64,000 bases of DNA from Aldehydirespirator sp965221185. Its GTDB lineage: Bacteria; Actinomycetota; Acidimicrobiia; Acidimicrobiales; Aldehydirespiratoraceae. The stretch's first letter is position 1; every line of letters begins with the position of its first letter. The DNA lies in contig OZ244866.1 in the NCBI GenBank assembly GCA_965221185.1, forward strand, positions 1,860,001-1,924,000. The letters run 5' to 3'. The translations under genes and the position numbers were made by a program. The notes beneath the pieces were generated by a model, which saw nothing but the letters and a program-made list of their open reading frames with translations, did no database searches and had not been told where the DNA came from. Positions 23,093-34,098 of this stretch are shown here, one piece after another.

Positions 23093-24319
23093 GTGGCCGA
23101 CGACGTCCTAGCCCCCGAAGAAGATGAGGCGTTCAGGGCCCGCTGCCGGGCCTTCCTAGACGTCCATGCCACCGGCATCACGCTCGGCGGGCGCCCGGAC
23201 TCCCGAGGTGAGCTGCGCCTTCGGGCGGCCCAGCGGTTCCAGAAGGCGCTGACCGACGAGGGCCTGGCCGGGCTGATCTATCCGAAGGAATACGGTGGCG
23301 CCGAGCTCACCAAGGCTCACGACAGGACGTGGCGCGAGGAGTACGGCCGCTACCCCAACATGACCTACGACCTGATCATCTCCCACGGGATGTGCCTGCC
23401 CATGATGGCCGAGTACGGCACCCACGAACAGAAGTCGGCCCACCTGGCCCGCATCATCTCGGCCGAGGACGTGTGGTGCCAGATGTTCTCCGAGCCCGGC
23501 GCCGGCTCCGATGTGGCCAGCCTCCAGACCCGGGCCGAGCGCGACGGCGACGAGTGGATCATCAACGGCCAGAAGGTGTGGACCACCCTGGCCCATCTCT
23601 GCGCCTACGGCATCGTCATCGCCCGCACCGACCCCGACGTGCCCAAACACGCCGGCATCTCGATGTTCATCGTGCCCATGGACGCCGACGGCGTGGAGGT
23701 CCGCCCCATCCACCAGATCGACGGCGGCAGCCACTTCAACGAGGTCTTCTTCACCGACGTGCGCATCGGCGCCGGCAACCTGCTCGGCGACCCGAACAAC
23801 GGCTGGCGCATGGCAACCGCCATGCTCATGTACGAGCGGGTCGCCATCGGCTCGGGCATCACCGGCGGGATCAGCACCGAACGCTCGGACCGGCTCATCG
23901 ACGAGAGCCGCAAACGGGGCGTCGACACCGACGCGGCGGTGCGCCAGAAGCTGGTGCAGTTGCGCATCCTGGAGACTTGCCTGTCGCTGGTGGCCATGCG
24001 CACCCGGGCCGAGCTCAAGGCGGGACGCACCCCGGGGCCGGGCGGATCGGTGGGCAAGCTGGCCACCGTGCGGATCGCGGACCTGCACACGGACGTGTCC
24101 ATGGCCATAGCAGGGGCCTCCGGCGTCGCCTGGGACGAGGAGGCCGACGCCTTCTGGCAGCGCCAGGCCCTCACGGCGCTGCAGGCCGGGATCGCGGGCG
24201 GCACGTCCGAGATCCAGCGCAACATCATCGGCGACCGGGTGCTGGGACTGCCCCGCGACATAAGCGTCGACCGGGGCGTGCCCTTCAAGGACCTCAAGGT
24301 CGGAACCCAGAAGGACTGA
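23093..24319 (+). CDS. acyl-CoA dehydrogenase
   Basis: 408 residues with the family layout: an N-terminal helical domain, a middle beta domain (MFSEPGAGSDVASLQTRAERDGDEWIINGQKVWTT, FAD-contacting) and a C-terminal helical domain ending with GGTSEIQRNIIGDRVLGLPR, which holds FAD contacts. It catalyses alpha,beta-dehydrogenation of an acyl-CoA, passing electrons to ETF. The GTG at 23093 follows TACGCT by 7 nt, suggesting its own leaderless promoter. The catalytic base usually found near residue 370 is not obvious to me, so the substrate class is open. Confidence 0.92.
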   Translation: MADDVLAPEEDEAFRARCRAFLDVHATGITLGGRPDSRGELRLRAAQRFQKALTDEGLAGLIYPKEYGGAELTKAHDRTWREEYGRYPNMTYDLIISHGMCLPMMAEYGTHEQKSAHLARIISAEDVWCQMFSEPGAGSDVASLQTRAERDGDEWIINGQKVWTTLAHLCAYGIVIARTDPDVPKHAGISMFIVPMDADGVEVRPIHQIDGGSHFNEVFFTDVRIGAGNLLGDPNNGWRMATAMLMYERVAIGSGITGGISTERSDRLIDESRKRGVDTDAAVRQKLVQLRILETCLSLVAMRTRAELKAGRTPGPGGSVGKLATVRIADLHTDVSMAIAGASGVAWDEEADAFWQRQALTALQAGIAGGTSEIQRNIIGDRVLGLPRDISVDRGVPFKDLKVGTQKD

Positions 24320-24342
24320 GCGCCGGCCTGACCGCTCGGCCT

Positions 24343-24804
24343 CTACAGGAGGTGGCGGGTGGTCTGGTACACGGTGCGGATCGCGAAGTTGGACTGCAGC
24401 CGGGACACCCCCGGCAGCCGGGACAGGTGCTGGTTGTGGATCCGCTCGAAGTCTCGGTGGTCCTGCACCGCGAGGTGCAGCAGGTAGTCGGCGTCGCCCG
24501 CCACCAGATGGCACGACATCACCTCGCGGCAGTCGCGCACCTCCTCCTCGAAGCACCGCAGCGACTCCTCGCTCTGGCTGACCAGCGACACCTCCACGAA
24601 CACGTCGAGGTCCCGGCCGATGGCCTCGGTGTCGAGGATCATCACGTAACCGGCGATCACCCCCTCGGCCTCCAGCCGGCGCACACGCCGGTGGCAGGCC
24701 GATGTCGACAGCCCTACACGCTCGGCCAGCTCGGAGTGTGAGACGCGGCCGTCGAGTTGCATTTCGTTGAGGATGAGACGATCAGTCGCATCGATGGATT
24801 GCAT
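24343..24804 (-). CDS. Lrp/AsnC-family transcriptional regulator, probably of alanine dehydrogenase
   Basis: 153 residues: an N-terminal HTH (LDGRVSHSELAERVGLSTSACHRRVRRLEAEGVI) and a C-terminal RAM ligand-binding domain (VSLVSQ, CHLVAGDADYLLHLAVQD). It is divergent from ald with 136 bp between the starts; in mycobacteria a regulator so placed (AldR) controls ald in response to alanine. ATG 24804 begins a normal Lrp N-terminus; the extension to TTG 24831 would be unusual. The stop overlaps a CCGCTCGGCCTCT repeat end shared with other intergenic sites. Confidence 0.92.
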   Translation of the reverse strand: MQSIDATDRLILNEMQLDGRVSHSELAERVGLSTSACHRRVRRLEAEGVIAGYVMILDTEAIGRDLDVFVEVSLVSQSEESLRCFEEEVRDCREVMSCHLVAGDADYLLHLAVQDHRDFERIHNQHLSRLPGVSRLQSNFAIRTVYQTTRHLL

Positions 24805-24940
24805 AGACAATATTTTGCGCAGAATCGCCAATGTGATGCAAGGAATAAGCGCTATGGGGAGATCTAGGAGGAAAATCGCTCAGAATTAATCGCAGCAGCG
24901 CGTGTATCATTTCATCACTCGCAGGCTGGAGGGGTCCAAC
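24805..24940. promoter_or_regulatory. AT-rich divergent control region between the Lrp gene and ald
   Basis: This 136-bp gap is strikingly AT-richer than its surroundings. It holds GCGCAGAATCGCC (24817-24829) and the related GCTCAGAATTAATCGC (24878-24893), plus TTGCATAGACAATATTTTGC around 24799-24818, all possible Lrp-type half sites. TATCAT at 24905-24910 could be the ald minus-ten box. Confidence 0.45.
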
Positions 24941-26056
24941 ATGCGCATCGGTGTGCCCAAGGAGATCAAGAGCGAGGAGCACCGGGTGGGGCTCACCCCC
25001 GAGAGCGCGGCCGAGCTGGTCGACCGGGACCACGATGTCTTCATCGAACGCCGGGCCGGCGCCGGGGCCGGCTACGACGACGAGGAGTACAGCAGCCGCG
25101 GCGCCTCAGTGCTGGACAGCGCCGCGGAGGTATTCGACGCGGCCGAGCTGATCGTGAAGGTCAAGGAGCCCCAAGCCCCCGAGAGGGCCCTCCTGCGCCG
25201 CGACCACACCCTGTTCACCTACCTGCACCTCGCCCCCGACCCCGACCAGGCCCGCGACCTGCTGGCCAGCGGGGCCACCGCCATCGCCTACGAATCGGTT
25301 ACGGACCGCAAGGGCCGCCTCCTGTTGCTCGCCCCCATGTCCCAGGTAGCGGGCCGCCTGGCCATCCAGGCCGGCGCCCGCTGCCTGGAGGCATCCGCGG
25401 GCGGCCGCGGGGTGCTGCTGGGCGGCGTGCCCGGAGTGGCCGCCGCGCCGGTCACGGTCATCGGCGGCGGCGTCGTGGGCACCAACGCGGTGGAGATGGC
25501 GCTCGGGCTCGGTGCCGACGTGACCGTGCTGGACCGCGACGCCAGCGTGCTCGAGTCGCTGGCCGCCCGCTTCGGCCCGGCCCTGCGCACCCTGTACTCC
25601 AGCCCCAGCCGGCTGGCCCAGGCGGTGTACACCGCGGATCTGGTGATCGGGGCGGTGCTGCTGCCCGGGGCCCGGGCGCCCCGCCTGATCACCGCCCAGA
25701 TGGTGAAAGTGATGCGGCCAGGCACGGTGATCGTCGATGTGGCCATAGACCAGGGCGGCTGCGCCGAGACGTCCCGGCCCACCACCCACGCCGACCCGAC
25801 CTACATCGTCCACGAAGTCGTCCACTACTGCGTGGCCAACATGCCCGGCGCGGTCCCCCGCACCTCCACGCAGGCCCTCAACAACGCCACCCTCCCCTAT
25901 GTGATCAACCTGGCCGACCGGGGCGTGGTCCACGCCATCGCGGCCGACAAGGGCCTGCAGGACGGCCTCAGCGTGCGCCACGGCCAGATCACCGAGCCCG
26001 CAGTGGCCGACGCCCTGGGCCTGCCCTACACCGAACCCCTCGACACCCTGGCCTGA
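24941..26056 (+). CDS. ald: alanine dehydrogenase
   Basis: 371 residues, the standard length. The N-terminus MRIGVPKEIKSEEHRVGLTPE is characteristic; Lys and His substrate ligands appear in VKVKEPQ and FTYLHLAPD, and the NAD loop is GGGVVGTNAVEMALGLGADVTVLDRD. It interconverts alanine with pyruvate and ammonia using NAD. ATG 24941 is set by GGAGGGG at 24928-24934. Control by the divergent Lrp regulator is likely. Confidence 0.97.
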   Translation: MRIGVPKEIKSEEHRVGLTPESAAELVDRDHDVFIERRAGAGAGYDDEEYSSRGASVLDSAAEVFDAAELIVKVKEPQAPERALLRRDHTLFTYLHLAPDPDQARDLLASGATAIAYESVTDRKGRLLLLAPMSQVAGRLAIQAGARCLEASAGGRGVLLGGVPGVAAAPVTVIGGGVVGTNAVEMALGLGADVTVLDRDASVLESLAARFGPALRTLYSSPSRLAQAVYTADLVIGAVLLPGARAPRLITAQMVKVMRPGTVIVDVAIDQGGCAETSRPTTHADPTYIVHEVVHYCVANMPGAVPRTSTQALNNATLPYVINLADRGVVHAIAADKGLQDGLSVRHGQITEPAVADALGLPYTEPLDTLA

Positions 26057-26094
26057 CCAAACTGCCGGCGCCGGGCGGGCGTGTGGCCGCGGGG

Positions 26095-26988
26095 CTACTC
26101 GTTGATGTGCATGGCCACCGCGATGTTCGAACCGACGACCGCGACTCCCACCGCTATCGCCACCACCAGCAGGTTGACCTGGAGCATGGCGGAGTCGTCC
26201 ACCTTGAACCCGGCCAGCAGCTGGAGGCCGTCAGCGTCGCTGAACTGGTCGATCACGTGGTTGCGCAGCAGCGCGTTGCTGGTGATGGCCACCGCCGCTC
26301 CCAGCAGGCCCTGCACCAGGCCCTCGAGCATGAACGGGATACGGATGAACGCCTTGGTGGCCCCCACCAGCCGCATGATCTCGATCTCGGTGCGCCGGTT
26401 GCCGATGGCCACCGCCAGCGTGTTGAGGATCAGCAGCGTGGAGGCCGCGAGCAGGACTATCGAGCCGATGAACAGCACGCGCCCGGCCCGGTCCGAGAGA
26501 TTCTGCACGTCGCGGATCACCTCTACCGCGGTAGTCACCCTGCGGACGCCGGGCCGGCCCTTGAACTGGCCGGCCAACTCCTCGACTACGTCGGGGGCGG
26601 GATCGGTGGGCACCACCCGGTAGTACGGGGGCACCACCTCGGGGGTCGTGATGTCGAGAACCTCGGGCGTGTCCTCGAAAAACTCCCGGAACTCCTCGTA
26701 GGACTGCTCCCGGTCGACGTACTCCCACCGCAGCACGCCGGGGCTCTCGTCCAACTGGTTGCGGATGCTGGAGTCCTCGGCCGTCTCAATGTCGGCGTTC
26801 ATCCACACGATGAACTCGACGCCGTCCGCCCAGCGGGCCGTGGCGCTGTCCACCGCCGCCTGAAACAACATGAAGCCACCGAACATCGCCAGCGACACGC
26901 CCACGGTGATCACCGTCGCCACCGAGAGCAGGATGTTGCGCCACAGGTTCTGGCCGGTCTCGCGCAGCACGTAGCGGAAGCTGAACAT
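26095..26988 (-). CDS. ftsX: cell division protein FtsX
   Basis: 297 residues with the FtsX topology: a short cytoplasmic N-terminus (MFSFRYVLRETGQNLWRN), one membrane helix, an extracytoplasmic domain (residues about 45-170), then three C-terminal membrane helices. With FtsE it forms an ABC-type complex that activates peptidoglycan hydrolases at the septum. Its ATG overlaps the stop of a possible 22-residue reading frame (TGATG). Confidence 0.95.
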   Translation of the reverse strand: MFSFRYVLRETGQNLWRNILLSVATVITVGVSLAMFGGFMLFQAAVDSATARWADGVEFIVWMNADIETAEDSSIRNQLDESPGVLRWEYVDREQSYEEFREFFEDTPEVLDITTPEVVPPYYRVVPTDPAPDVVEELAGQFKGRPGVRRVTTAVEVIRDVQNLSDRAGRVLFIGSIVLLAASTLLILNTLAVAIGNRRTEIEIMRLVGATKAFIRIPFMLEGLVQGLLGAAVAITSNALLRNHVIDQFSDADGLQLLAGFKVDDSAMLQVNLLVVAIAVGVAVVGSNIAVAMHINE

Positions 26989-27056
26989 CAGGGCTGCTCG
27001 GGCACGGCGGGGCTGAACACGGAGAGCTGCCTGCGGAAGGGGGCGGGGTTGAACAT
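26988..27056 (-). CDS. possible 22-residue coupled micro-ORF between ftsE and ftsX
   Basis: ATG at 27056 begins 9 nt after the ftsE stop and reads MFNPAPFRRQLSVFSPAVPEQP, ending in TGA overlapping the ftsX ATG. It has no strong Shine-Dalgarno sequence. It may couple ftsX translation to ftsE or be chance. Confidence 0.25.
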   Translation of the reverse strand: MFNPAPFRRQLSVFSPAVPEQP

Positions 27057-27065
27057 CGCGGTTCG

Positions 27066-27743
27066 CTACTCGTACACGCCTCTGGCCTGGTCGCGCACCA
27101 CCATGCCCCGGTCGAGCTCCACCACCCGCTGGCGCATGCTGTCCACGACGCTGCTGTCGTGGGTGGCCATCACCACCGTCGTGCCGATCTCGTTGATCCG
27201 CTCCAGCAGGCGCATGATGCCCACCGAGGTGGTGGGATCGAGGTTCCCGGTGGGCTCGTCGGCCAGCAGGATCATGGGCCGGTTGATGAAGGCCCGGGCG
27301 ATCGACACCCGCTGCTGCTCGCCCCCCGACAGCTCGCGGGGGAAGCGGTCAATCTTGCGCGACAGTCCCACCAGCTCCAATATGGCGGGCACCTGGCGGT
27401 TGATGACGTGGGGCCCCTTGCCGATCGCCTCCAGCGCGAAGGCGACGTTCTCGGCGACCGTCTTCTTCGACAGCAGCTTGAAGTCCTGGAACACGTAGCC
27501 GATGTTGCGGCGCAGGTAAGGGACCCTCCATGAGCTAAGCCCGCCGATGTCGCGGCCGGCCACGAATATCCGGCCGTGCTCGGGCACCTCCTCGCGGTTG
27601 AGCAGGCGGATGAAGGTCGACTTGCCCGACCCCGACGGGCCCACCAGGAAGACGAACTCACCCTTGCCGATGTCGATGGTCACGTCGCGCAGGGCCACCA
27701 CGTCGCCCTTGAACACCTTGGTGACCTTCTCCATCTTGATCAC
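27066..27743 (-). CDS. ftsE: cell division ATP-binding protein FtsE
   Basis: 225 residues, an ABC ATPase: Walker A GPSGSGKST, Q-loop near YVFQDFKLL, ABC signature LSGGEQQRVSIARA, Walker B MILLADEPTGNLD, and the H-loop ATHDS. It powers FtsX. I prefer GTG 27743 because GGAGGG precedes it by 6 nt; the ATG at 27749 would abut that site. It lies 25 nt downstream of prfB on the same strand, an order (prfB-ftsE-ftsX) common in actinobacteria. Confidence 0.96.
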   Translation of the reverse strand: MIKMEKVTKVFKGDVVALRDVTIDIGKGEFVFLVGPSGSGKSTFIRLLNREEVPEHGRIFVAGRDIGGLSSWRVPYLRRNIGYVFQDFKLLSKKTVAENVAFALEAIGKGPHVINRQVPAILELVGLSRKIDRFPRELSGGEQQRVSIARAFINRPMILLADEPTGNLDPTTSVGIMRLLERINEIGTTVVMATHDSSVVDSMRQRVVELDRGMVVRDQARGVYE

Positions 27744-27773
27744 GAGCATCCCTCCGTCATGTGGACCTCCTGA

Positions 27774-28946
27774 TCACTCGGACACACCTGCGGCCGCCCG
27801 GCCCGGCGCGGCGACAGTACCAGCCCCCTCGGGCGCGCCCGCGGCACCCGAGGCCCGGCTCCAGCGGAGCCACGACTCCATGAACGGATCGAGGTCCCCG
27901 CCCAGGACGGCCTCGACGTTGGGGGTCTCGTGCCGGGTGCGCTGGTCCTTCACCATCTGGTAGGGCTGCATCACGTAGCTGCGGATCTGGCTGCCGAAGC
28001 CCACCTTGCGCTGCTCGCCCTTGATCCCGGCGATCTCGTCGGAGCGACGCTTGCGCTCCAGGTTGAGCAGCTTCGCGGCCAGCATCTGCATGGCCCGCTC
28101 CTTGTTCTGATGCTGGCTGCGCTCGTTCTGGCAGCTGGTCACGATCCCGGTGGGCAGGTGGGTGATCCGCACCGCCGAGTCGGTGACGTTCACGTGCTGG
28201 CCGCCCGCGCCCGAGGAGCGGTAGGTGTCGATGCGGAGATCCTTCTCGTCAATGGTGACCTCGTCGGAGACCTCCTCGAAGAAGGGCGCCACATCCACCG
28301 CGGTGAAGGCCGTCTGGCGCTTGCCCTCGTTGTTGAACGGGGAGATCCGCACCAGGCGGTGCACGCCGTGCTCGGAGCGCATCCAGCCGTAGGCGCAGCG
28401 GCCCCTCAACAGGAAGTCCACGCTGGAGTAGCCCGCCTCGGTCCCCTCCGACAGCGCGGTCACCTCAAGCTTGAAGCCGCGGCGCTCGGCCCAGCGGCGG
28501 TACATCCTCAGCAGCATCTCGGCCCAGTCCTGCGAGTCGGTGCCGCCCTCGCCCGATTTGATCTGGCAGACCGCGTCGCGCTCATCGAACTCTCCGGTGA
28601 ACAGCGCGCGCAGCTCCAGTTCGCCGAAGCGGGCCGCTATATCCCCCACCAACCGGGCGATCTCCGCCTCCTCGGAGTCAGCGCCCTCCTCGACCGCGAG
28701 CTGGTTGAGGGTTTCAGCATCGGAGATGTCGGCCGCCAGACGGTCGAACATCGTCAGGTCCTCGCTGATGGAGGCCAGCTCGGACGTGACCGCCCGGGCC
28801 CGCTCGGGCTGCTCCCAGAGGTCCGGGCGCGACGACTCGGCCTCGAGCTGGGGCCGCCGGCCCCGCAGGACCTCGACGCGCAGGTAGGACTGCGCCTCGT
28901 CGAGGCGACTCCGAAGCCGTCGCAGATCGTCAGAGAAGTCCTGCAC
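27774..28946 (-). CDS. prfB: peptide chain release factor 2
   Basis: 390 residues. The tripeptide anticodon motif SPF (RISPFN) identifies RF2, which reads UGA and UAA; the catalytic GGQ is in SGAGGQHVNV. The gene is one uninterrupted frame: the programmed plus-one frameshift of many bacterial prfB genes is absent. Start GTG 28946, 7 nt after the secA stop. Competition between RF2 and selenocysteine insertion is relevant to the TGA at 5179. Confidence 0.97.
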   Translation of the reverse strand: MQDFSDDLRRLRSRLDEAQSYLRVEVLRGRRPQLEAESSRPDLWEQPERARAVTSELASISEDLTMFDRLAADISDAETLNQLAVEEGADSEEAEIARLVGDIAARFGELELRALFTGEFDERDAVCQIKSGEGGTDSQDWAEMLLRMYRRWAERRGFKLEVTALSEGTEAGYSSVDFLLRGRCAYGWMRSEHGVHRLVRISPFNNEGKRQTAFTAVDVAPFFEEVSDEVTIDEKDLRIDTYRSSGAGGQHVNVTDSAVRITHLPTGIVTSCQNERSQHQNKERAMQMLAAKLLNLERKRRSDEIAGIKGEQRKVGFGSQIRSYVMQPYQMVKDQRTRHETPNVEAVLGGDLDPFMESWLRWSRASGAAGAPEGAGTVAAPGRAAAGVSE

Positions 28947-28952
28947 GCCCGC

Positions 28953-31643
<2,691 letters not shown>

Positions 31644-31664
31644 CGGCTCGGACCCGCCGCCCGG

Positions 31665-32255
31665 TCAGCCGGCCTCGTCGATGAGGCCCACCGCCCCGTC
31701 GTCACGGCGGTAAACGACGGCGGAGCGTCCGGTGGCCGAGTTGATGAAGAAGAAGAAGCCGTGGCTCATCAGATCCATCTTCAGCGCGGCCTCTTCGGGG
31801 GTGAGTGGACCGAGGTGGAATCGCTTGGTCTTGACGATCTGCAGCTCCAAGTCGACGTCGACGCCATCGACTGCGCTGGAGCCGTCGACCACATCGGCGG
31901 CCGGCTCCGGCTCGGCGACGGCTCCCGTTCGTATCGTGTCACCGCGGCTGCGGTGGCGGTTCTGGAGCTTCGTGCGCAGCTTGCGGATCTGGCGCTCCAG
32001 CTTGGCCTCGGCGACGTCGACGGCGGTGAAGGCGTCGGGGGCGTTCACCTTGCAGCGCAGACGGTGCCCGTGCCCGGTCAGGGTCACCTCGCACGTCTCG
32101 CGGTCGACGATGCGAGGATTGCGGGCCTCGTCAAAGTGGACCTCGGCGGTATCGAGATCGTCCAGGTACCGGTCGAGCTGCCCGATCTTGGCGCGCACGG
32201 CCTCCTCAAGGCCCGGCGTTATCGCTGTGTGACGGCTGCTGATCGAGATCTCCAC
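31665..32255 (-). CDS. hpf: ribosome hibernation promoting factor, long form
   Basis: 196 residues. The N-terminal 100 residues are the S30AE domain (ISISSRHTAITPGLEEAVRAKIGQLDRYL); a charged linker leads to the C-terminal dimerisation domain (RFHLGPLTPEEAALKMDLMSHGFFFFINSATGRSAVVYRRDDGAVGLI). The long form pairs 70S ribosomes into inactive 100S dimers in stationary phase. GTG 32255 is preferred over TTG 32261 because GGGAAG lies 6 nt upstream. Confidence 0.95.
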   Translation of the reverse strand: MEISISSRHTAITPGLEEAVRAKIGQLDRYLDDLDTAEVHFDEARNPRIVDRETCEVTLTGHGHRLRCKVNAPDAFTAVDVAEAKLERQIRKLRTKLQNRHRSRGDTIRTGAVAEPEPAADVVDGSSAVDGVDVDLELQIVKTKRFHLGPLTPEEAALKMDLMSHGFFFFINSATGRSAVVYRRDDGAVGLIDEAG

Positions 32256-32296
32256 GTCCAACTTCCCTGTCTAGATGTCCCGCAAATGGATGTCAA

Positions 32297-32419
32297 CGCC
32301 TCGCGGTGCAGCGTCGTGTTTCCCGCTCTTGTTCGCTGCGCTCACGGGCCGCTCGGGCCACGGCCTCGCTAGGCGCTTGGCACCGATCCTCATGACTCGC
32401 TCCTATCCGCTCGGCCTCT
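32297..32419 (+). repeat. dispersed intergenic repeat, copy A
   Basis: A 74-bp unit (32297-32370) whose 51-bp core (32320-32370, beginning TTCCCGCTCTTGTTCGCTGC) is identical to copies at 43577-43627 (opposite strand) and 61291-61341. A separate end CCGCTCGGCCTCT lies at 32407-32419. It sits between hpf and comF, both minus strand. Confidence 0.9.
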
Positions 32420-32435
32420 TGGCTTCGATGCGCCC

Positions 32436-32969
32436 TCATGGTAGAGGTAGCGCGACTGGCTGCCGCGGCGCCGCGGGCGCCACTGTGGCCACCGCAGCCA
32501 CAACCGCCGCCGCGCCGCCGCGCCGGAGCGAGTCTGCCGCGACGCGCAGCGTCGATCCGGTGGTGCACACGTCGTCGACCACCAATACCAGGCCGCGCGG
32601 GCGCCCGCGCCGCACCGCCAGCCTGGGGCCGGCCAGGCGACCCTCGCGCGTTCGGGCCGTCTGGGGCTCGTCGTCGAGCCGGCACAGCGTCAGGCGAGCC
32701 CGCAGCCGCAGCCGGCGGGCGAGGGCTCGGGCCAGCAGCTCGGCGGGATCGAAGCCCCGCTCCCGGCGGCGCGTCGGACTGCAGGGAACCCATGTGACCA
32801 GGTCAGCGGCCGGAGCCGCGGGCATGACCGACACCATGCGGTCGGCGATCGGAGTCACCGCGGCGGTGACCCGGCCGTACTTGAGGGCGCGCACCAACTC
32901 GGCCGCCCCGCCCTCATGGCACCAGCCCGCCCACAGTGCGTCCACGCCCTCGATCCGCAATTCCTGCAT
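32436..32969 (-). CDS. ComF-family phosphoribosyltransferase-like protein
   Basis: 177 residues. The phosphoribosyl-binding loop LVVDDVCTTGSTL is clear near residue 130, with the upstream RRRERGFDPAELLARALA segment typical of ComF. The N-terminal zinc finger of longer ComF proteins is missing, so this is a short form. ComF proteins are linked to DNA uptake, but many hosts are not known to be competent. The start ATG 32969 follows TAGGCT (32981-32976) by 6 nt, suggesting a leaderless transcript. Confidence 0.85.
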   Translation of the reverse strand: MQELRIEGVDALWAGWCHEGGAAELVRALKYGRVTAAVTPIADRMVSVMPAAPAADLVTWVPCSPTRRRERGFDPAELLARALARRLRLRARLTLCRLDDEPQTARTREGRLAGPRLAVRRGRPRGLVLVVDDVCTTGSTLRVAADSLRRGGAAAVVAAVATVAPAAPRQPVALPLP

Positions 32970-33004
32970 CCCTACAGCCTAGTGCCTCGGCACCGGCAAC
33001 AACT

Positions 33005-33023
33005 ATAAGTTAATAAAACTTAT
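33005..33023. promoter_or_regulatory. AT-rich perfect palindrome
   Basis: ATAAGTT (33005-33011), AATAA and AACTTAT (33017-33023) form a perfect 7-bp inverted repeat in otherwise GC-rich DNA, 36 bp upstream of comF. It may be an operator or weak terminator. Confidence 0.45.
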
Positions 33024-33045
33024 TGACAACGCAGCGCTTGAATGG

Positions 33046-33165
33046 CTACGGCACGGCCCCGGTGTCGGCGGCGGTGACGTACCCCTCGTCGCGCATCCAG
33101 GCGATGGAGTCGGCCAGCGACTCCGACGTGGACCGCAGGGTGATACCGGTGGGACCCTCATGGCT
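33046..33165 (-). pseudogene. possible 3' remnant of an epimerase/dehydratase-like gene
   Basis: A minus-strand frame ending at TAG 33048-33046 reads PTGITLRSTSESLADSIAWMRDEGYV, with strong GC preference at third codon positions. It resembles the C-terminal helix region of NAD-dependent epimerases but has no start or upstream domain. It lies directly downstream of the SDR gene and in its frame; I treat it as a leftover fragment. Confidence 0.3.
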
Positions 33166-33192
33166 CTTCCTCCGCGAAGGAGGCCGACACCA

Positions 33193-34098
33193 TCAGTGCT
33201 CGTGCTCGTGCTCGTCGAGCAGTGCCGCCACTATGGACGCGGGGATCCCCGGAGTGCGCCGGGACTCGATGTCGCGGTGACGGGCCTCGAGGGCGGCGTC
33301 AAAATCGCGGTCGGTGAACAGCCACAGCTCCTCCGCCCAGATGGCTCGCACAACCATTTCCGCCACCTCCGACGGGTGCAGCGCCTGGGCGTAGAGATCG
33401 CGCACTGCGGCCCTGACCTCCGACTCGGCGCTGCCCGCGACCGCATCGGAGTTCCATGCCCCGTCGACACCTGGGTCGTCTCGCAGACGCTCGGGGCGGT
33501 TGCGCTCGGATTCCAGGATGTTGGTGGACACCAGCCCGGGACACAGGCAGGTGACGCCCACTCCGGTCTTCTCCGCCAGCATCTCGGCGTGCAGGGTCTC
33601 GCTGATCGCCACCACGCCGTGCTTGGAGACGTTGTACGGGCCGAGCCCGGCCGAGGACAGGTGGCCCAGGACCGACGCGGTGTTGACGATGTGGCCCGAG
33701 CCCCGCTCGATCATGGCGCCCAGGAAGGCCCGGCAGCCGTGGATGACGCCCCACAGGTTGACCCCCAGACACCACTCCCAAGACTGGAGGGACAGTTCCG
33801 CCATGGTGCCGGTGGCGGCCACGCCGGCGTTGTTGCACAACACATCGGCGGGGCCGTAGGCCTCGACGGCCGCGTCCCGCAGCGCCTGCACCGACGGCCA
33901 CGACGCCACGTCGCAGACGACCGCCGTCGCCTCGCCCCCGGCGGACCGGATGGCGCGCGCGGTCTCGTGCAGGGGCGGCTCCTCGACATCGGCCACCACC
34001 ACCCGCATGGACTCGGCCGCGAAGCGCTCGGCCATCCCCCGGCCGATGCCGCTGGCGCCGCCGGTGACCACCGCCACCCGGCCGGCGAGATCTTTCAC
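33193..34098 (-). CDS. short-chain dehydrogenase/reductase
   Basis: 301 residues, classical SDR: TGGASGIGRG cofactor loop, VADVEEP, NNAG at about 88, Ser in TASVLG and the YNVSK catalytic Tyr/Lys pair, CPGLVSTN. The length beyond 250 residues and the terminal HEHEH tail are unusual. The GTG start at 34098 overlaps the stop of the upstream LLM gene by 4 bp (GTGA), so they are translated together and likely act on the same substrate. Confidence 0.93.
   Translation of the reverse strand: MKDLAGRVAVVTGGASGIGRGMAERFAAESMRVVVADVEEPPLHETARAIRSAGGEATAVVCDVASWPSVQALRDAAVEAYGPADVLCNNAGVAATGTMAELSLQSWEWCLGVNLWGVIHGCRAFLGAMIERGSGHIVNTASVLGHLSSAGLGPYNVSKHGVVAISETLHAEMLAEKTGVGVTCLCPGLVSTNILESERNRPERLRDDPGVDGAWNSDAVAGSAESEVRAAVRDLYAQALHPSEVAEMVVRAIWAEELWLFTDRDFDAALEARHRDIESRRTPGIPASIVAALLDEHEHEH

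Noticed and set aside
27774..28946. Programmed frameshift in prfB
   Set aside because: The gene is one open frame with no internal TGA near codon 25.
33193..33195. A second possible selenocysteine TGA at the end of the SDR gene
   Set aside because: The residues around it (HEHEH then WCRPPS) show no redox motif and no GGU-loop hairpin; the downstream frame looks like a gene remnant.
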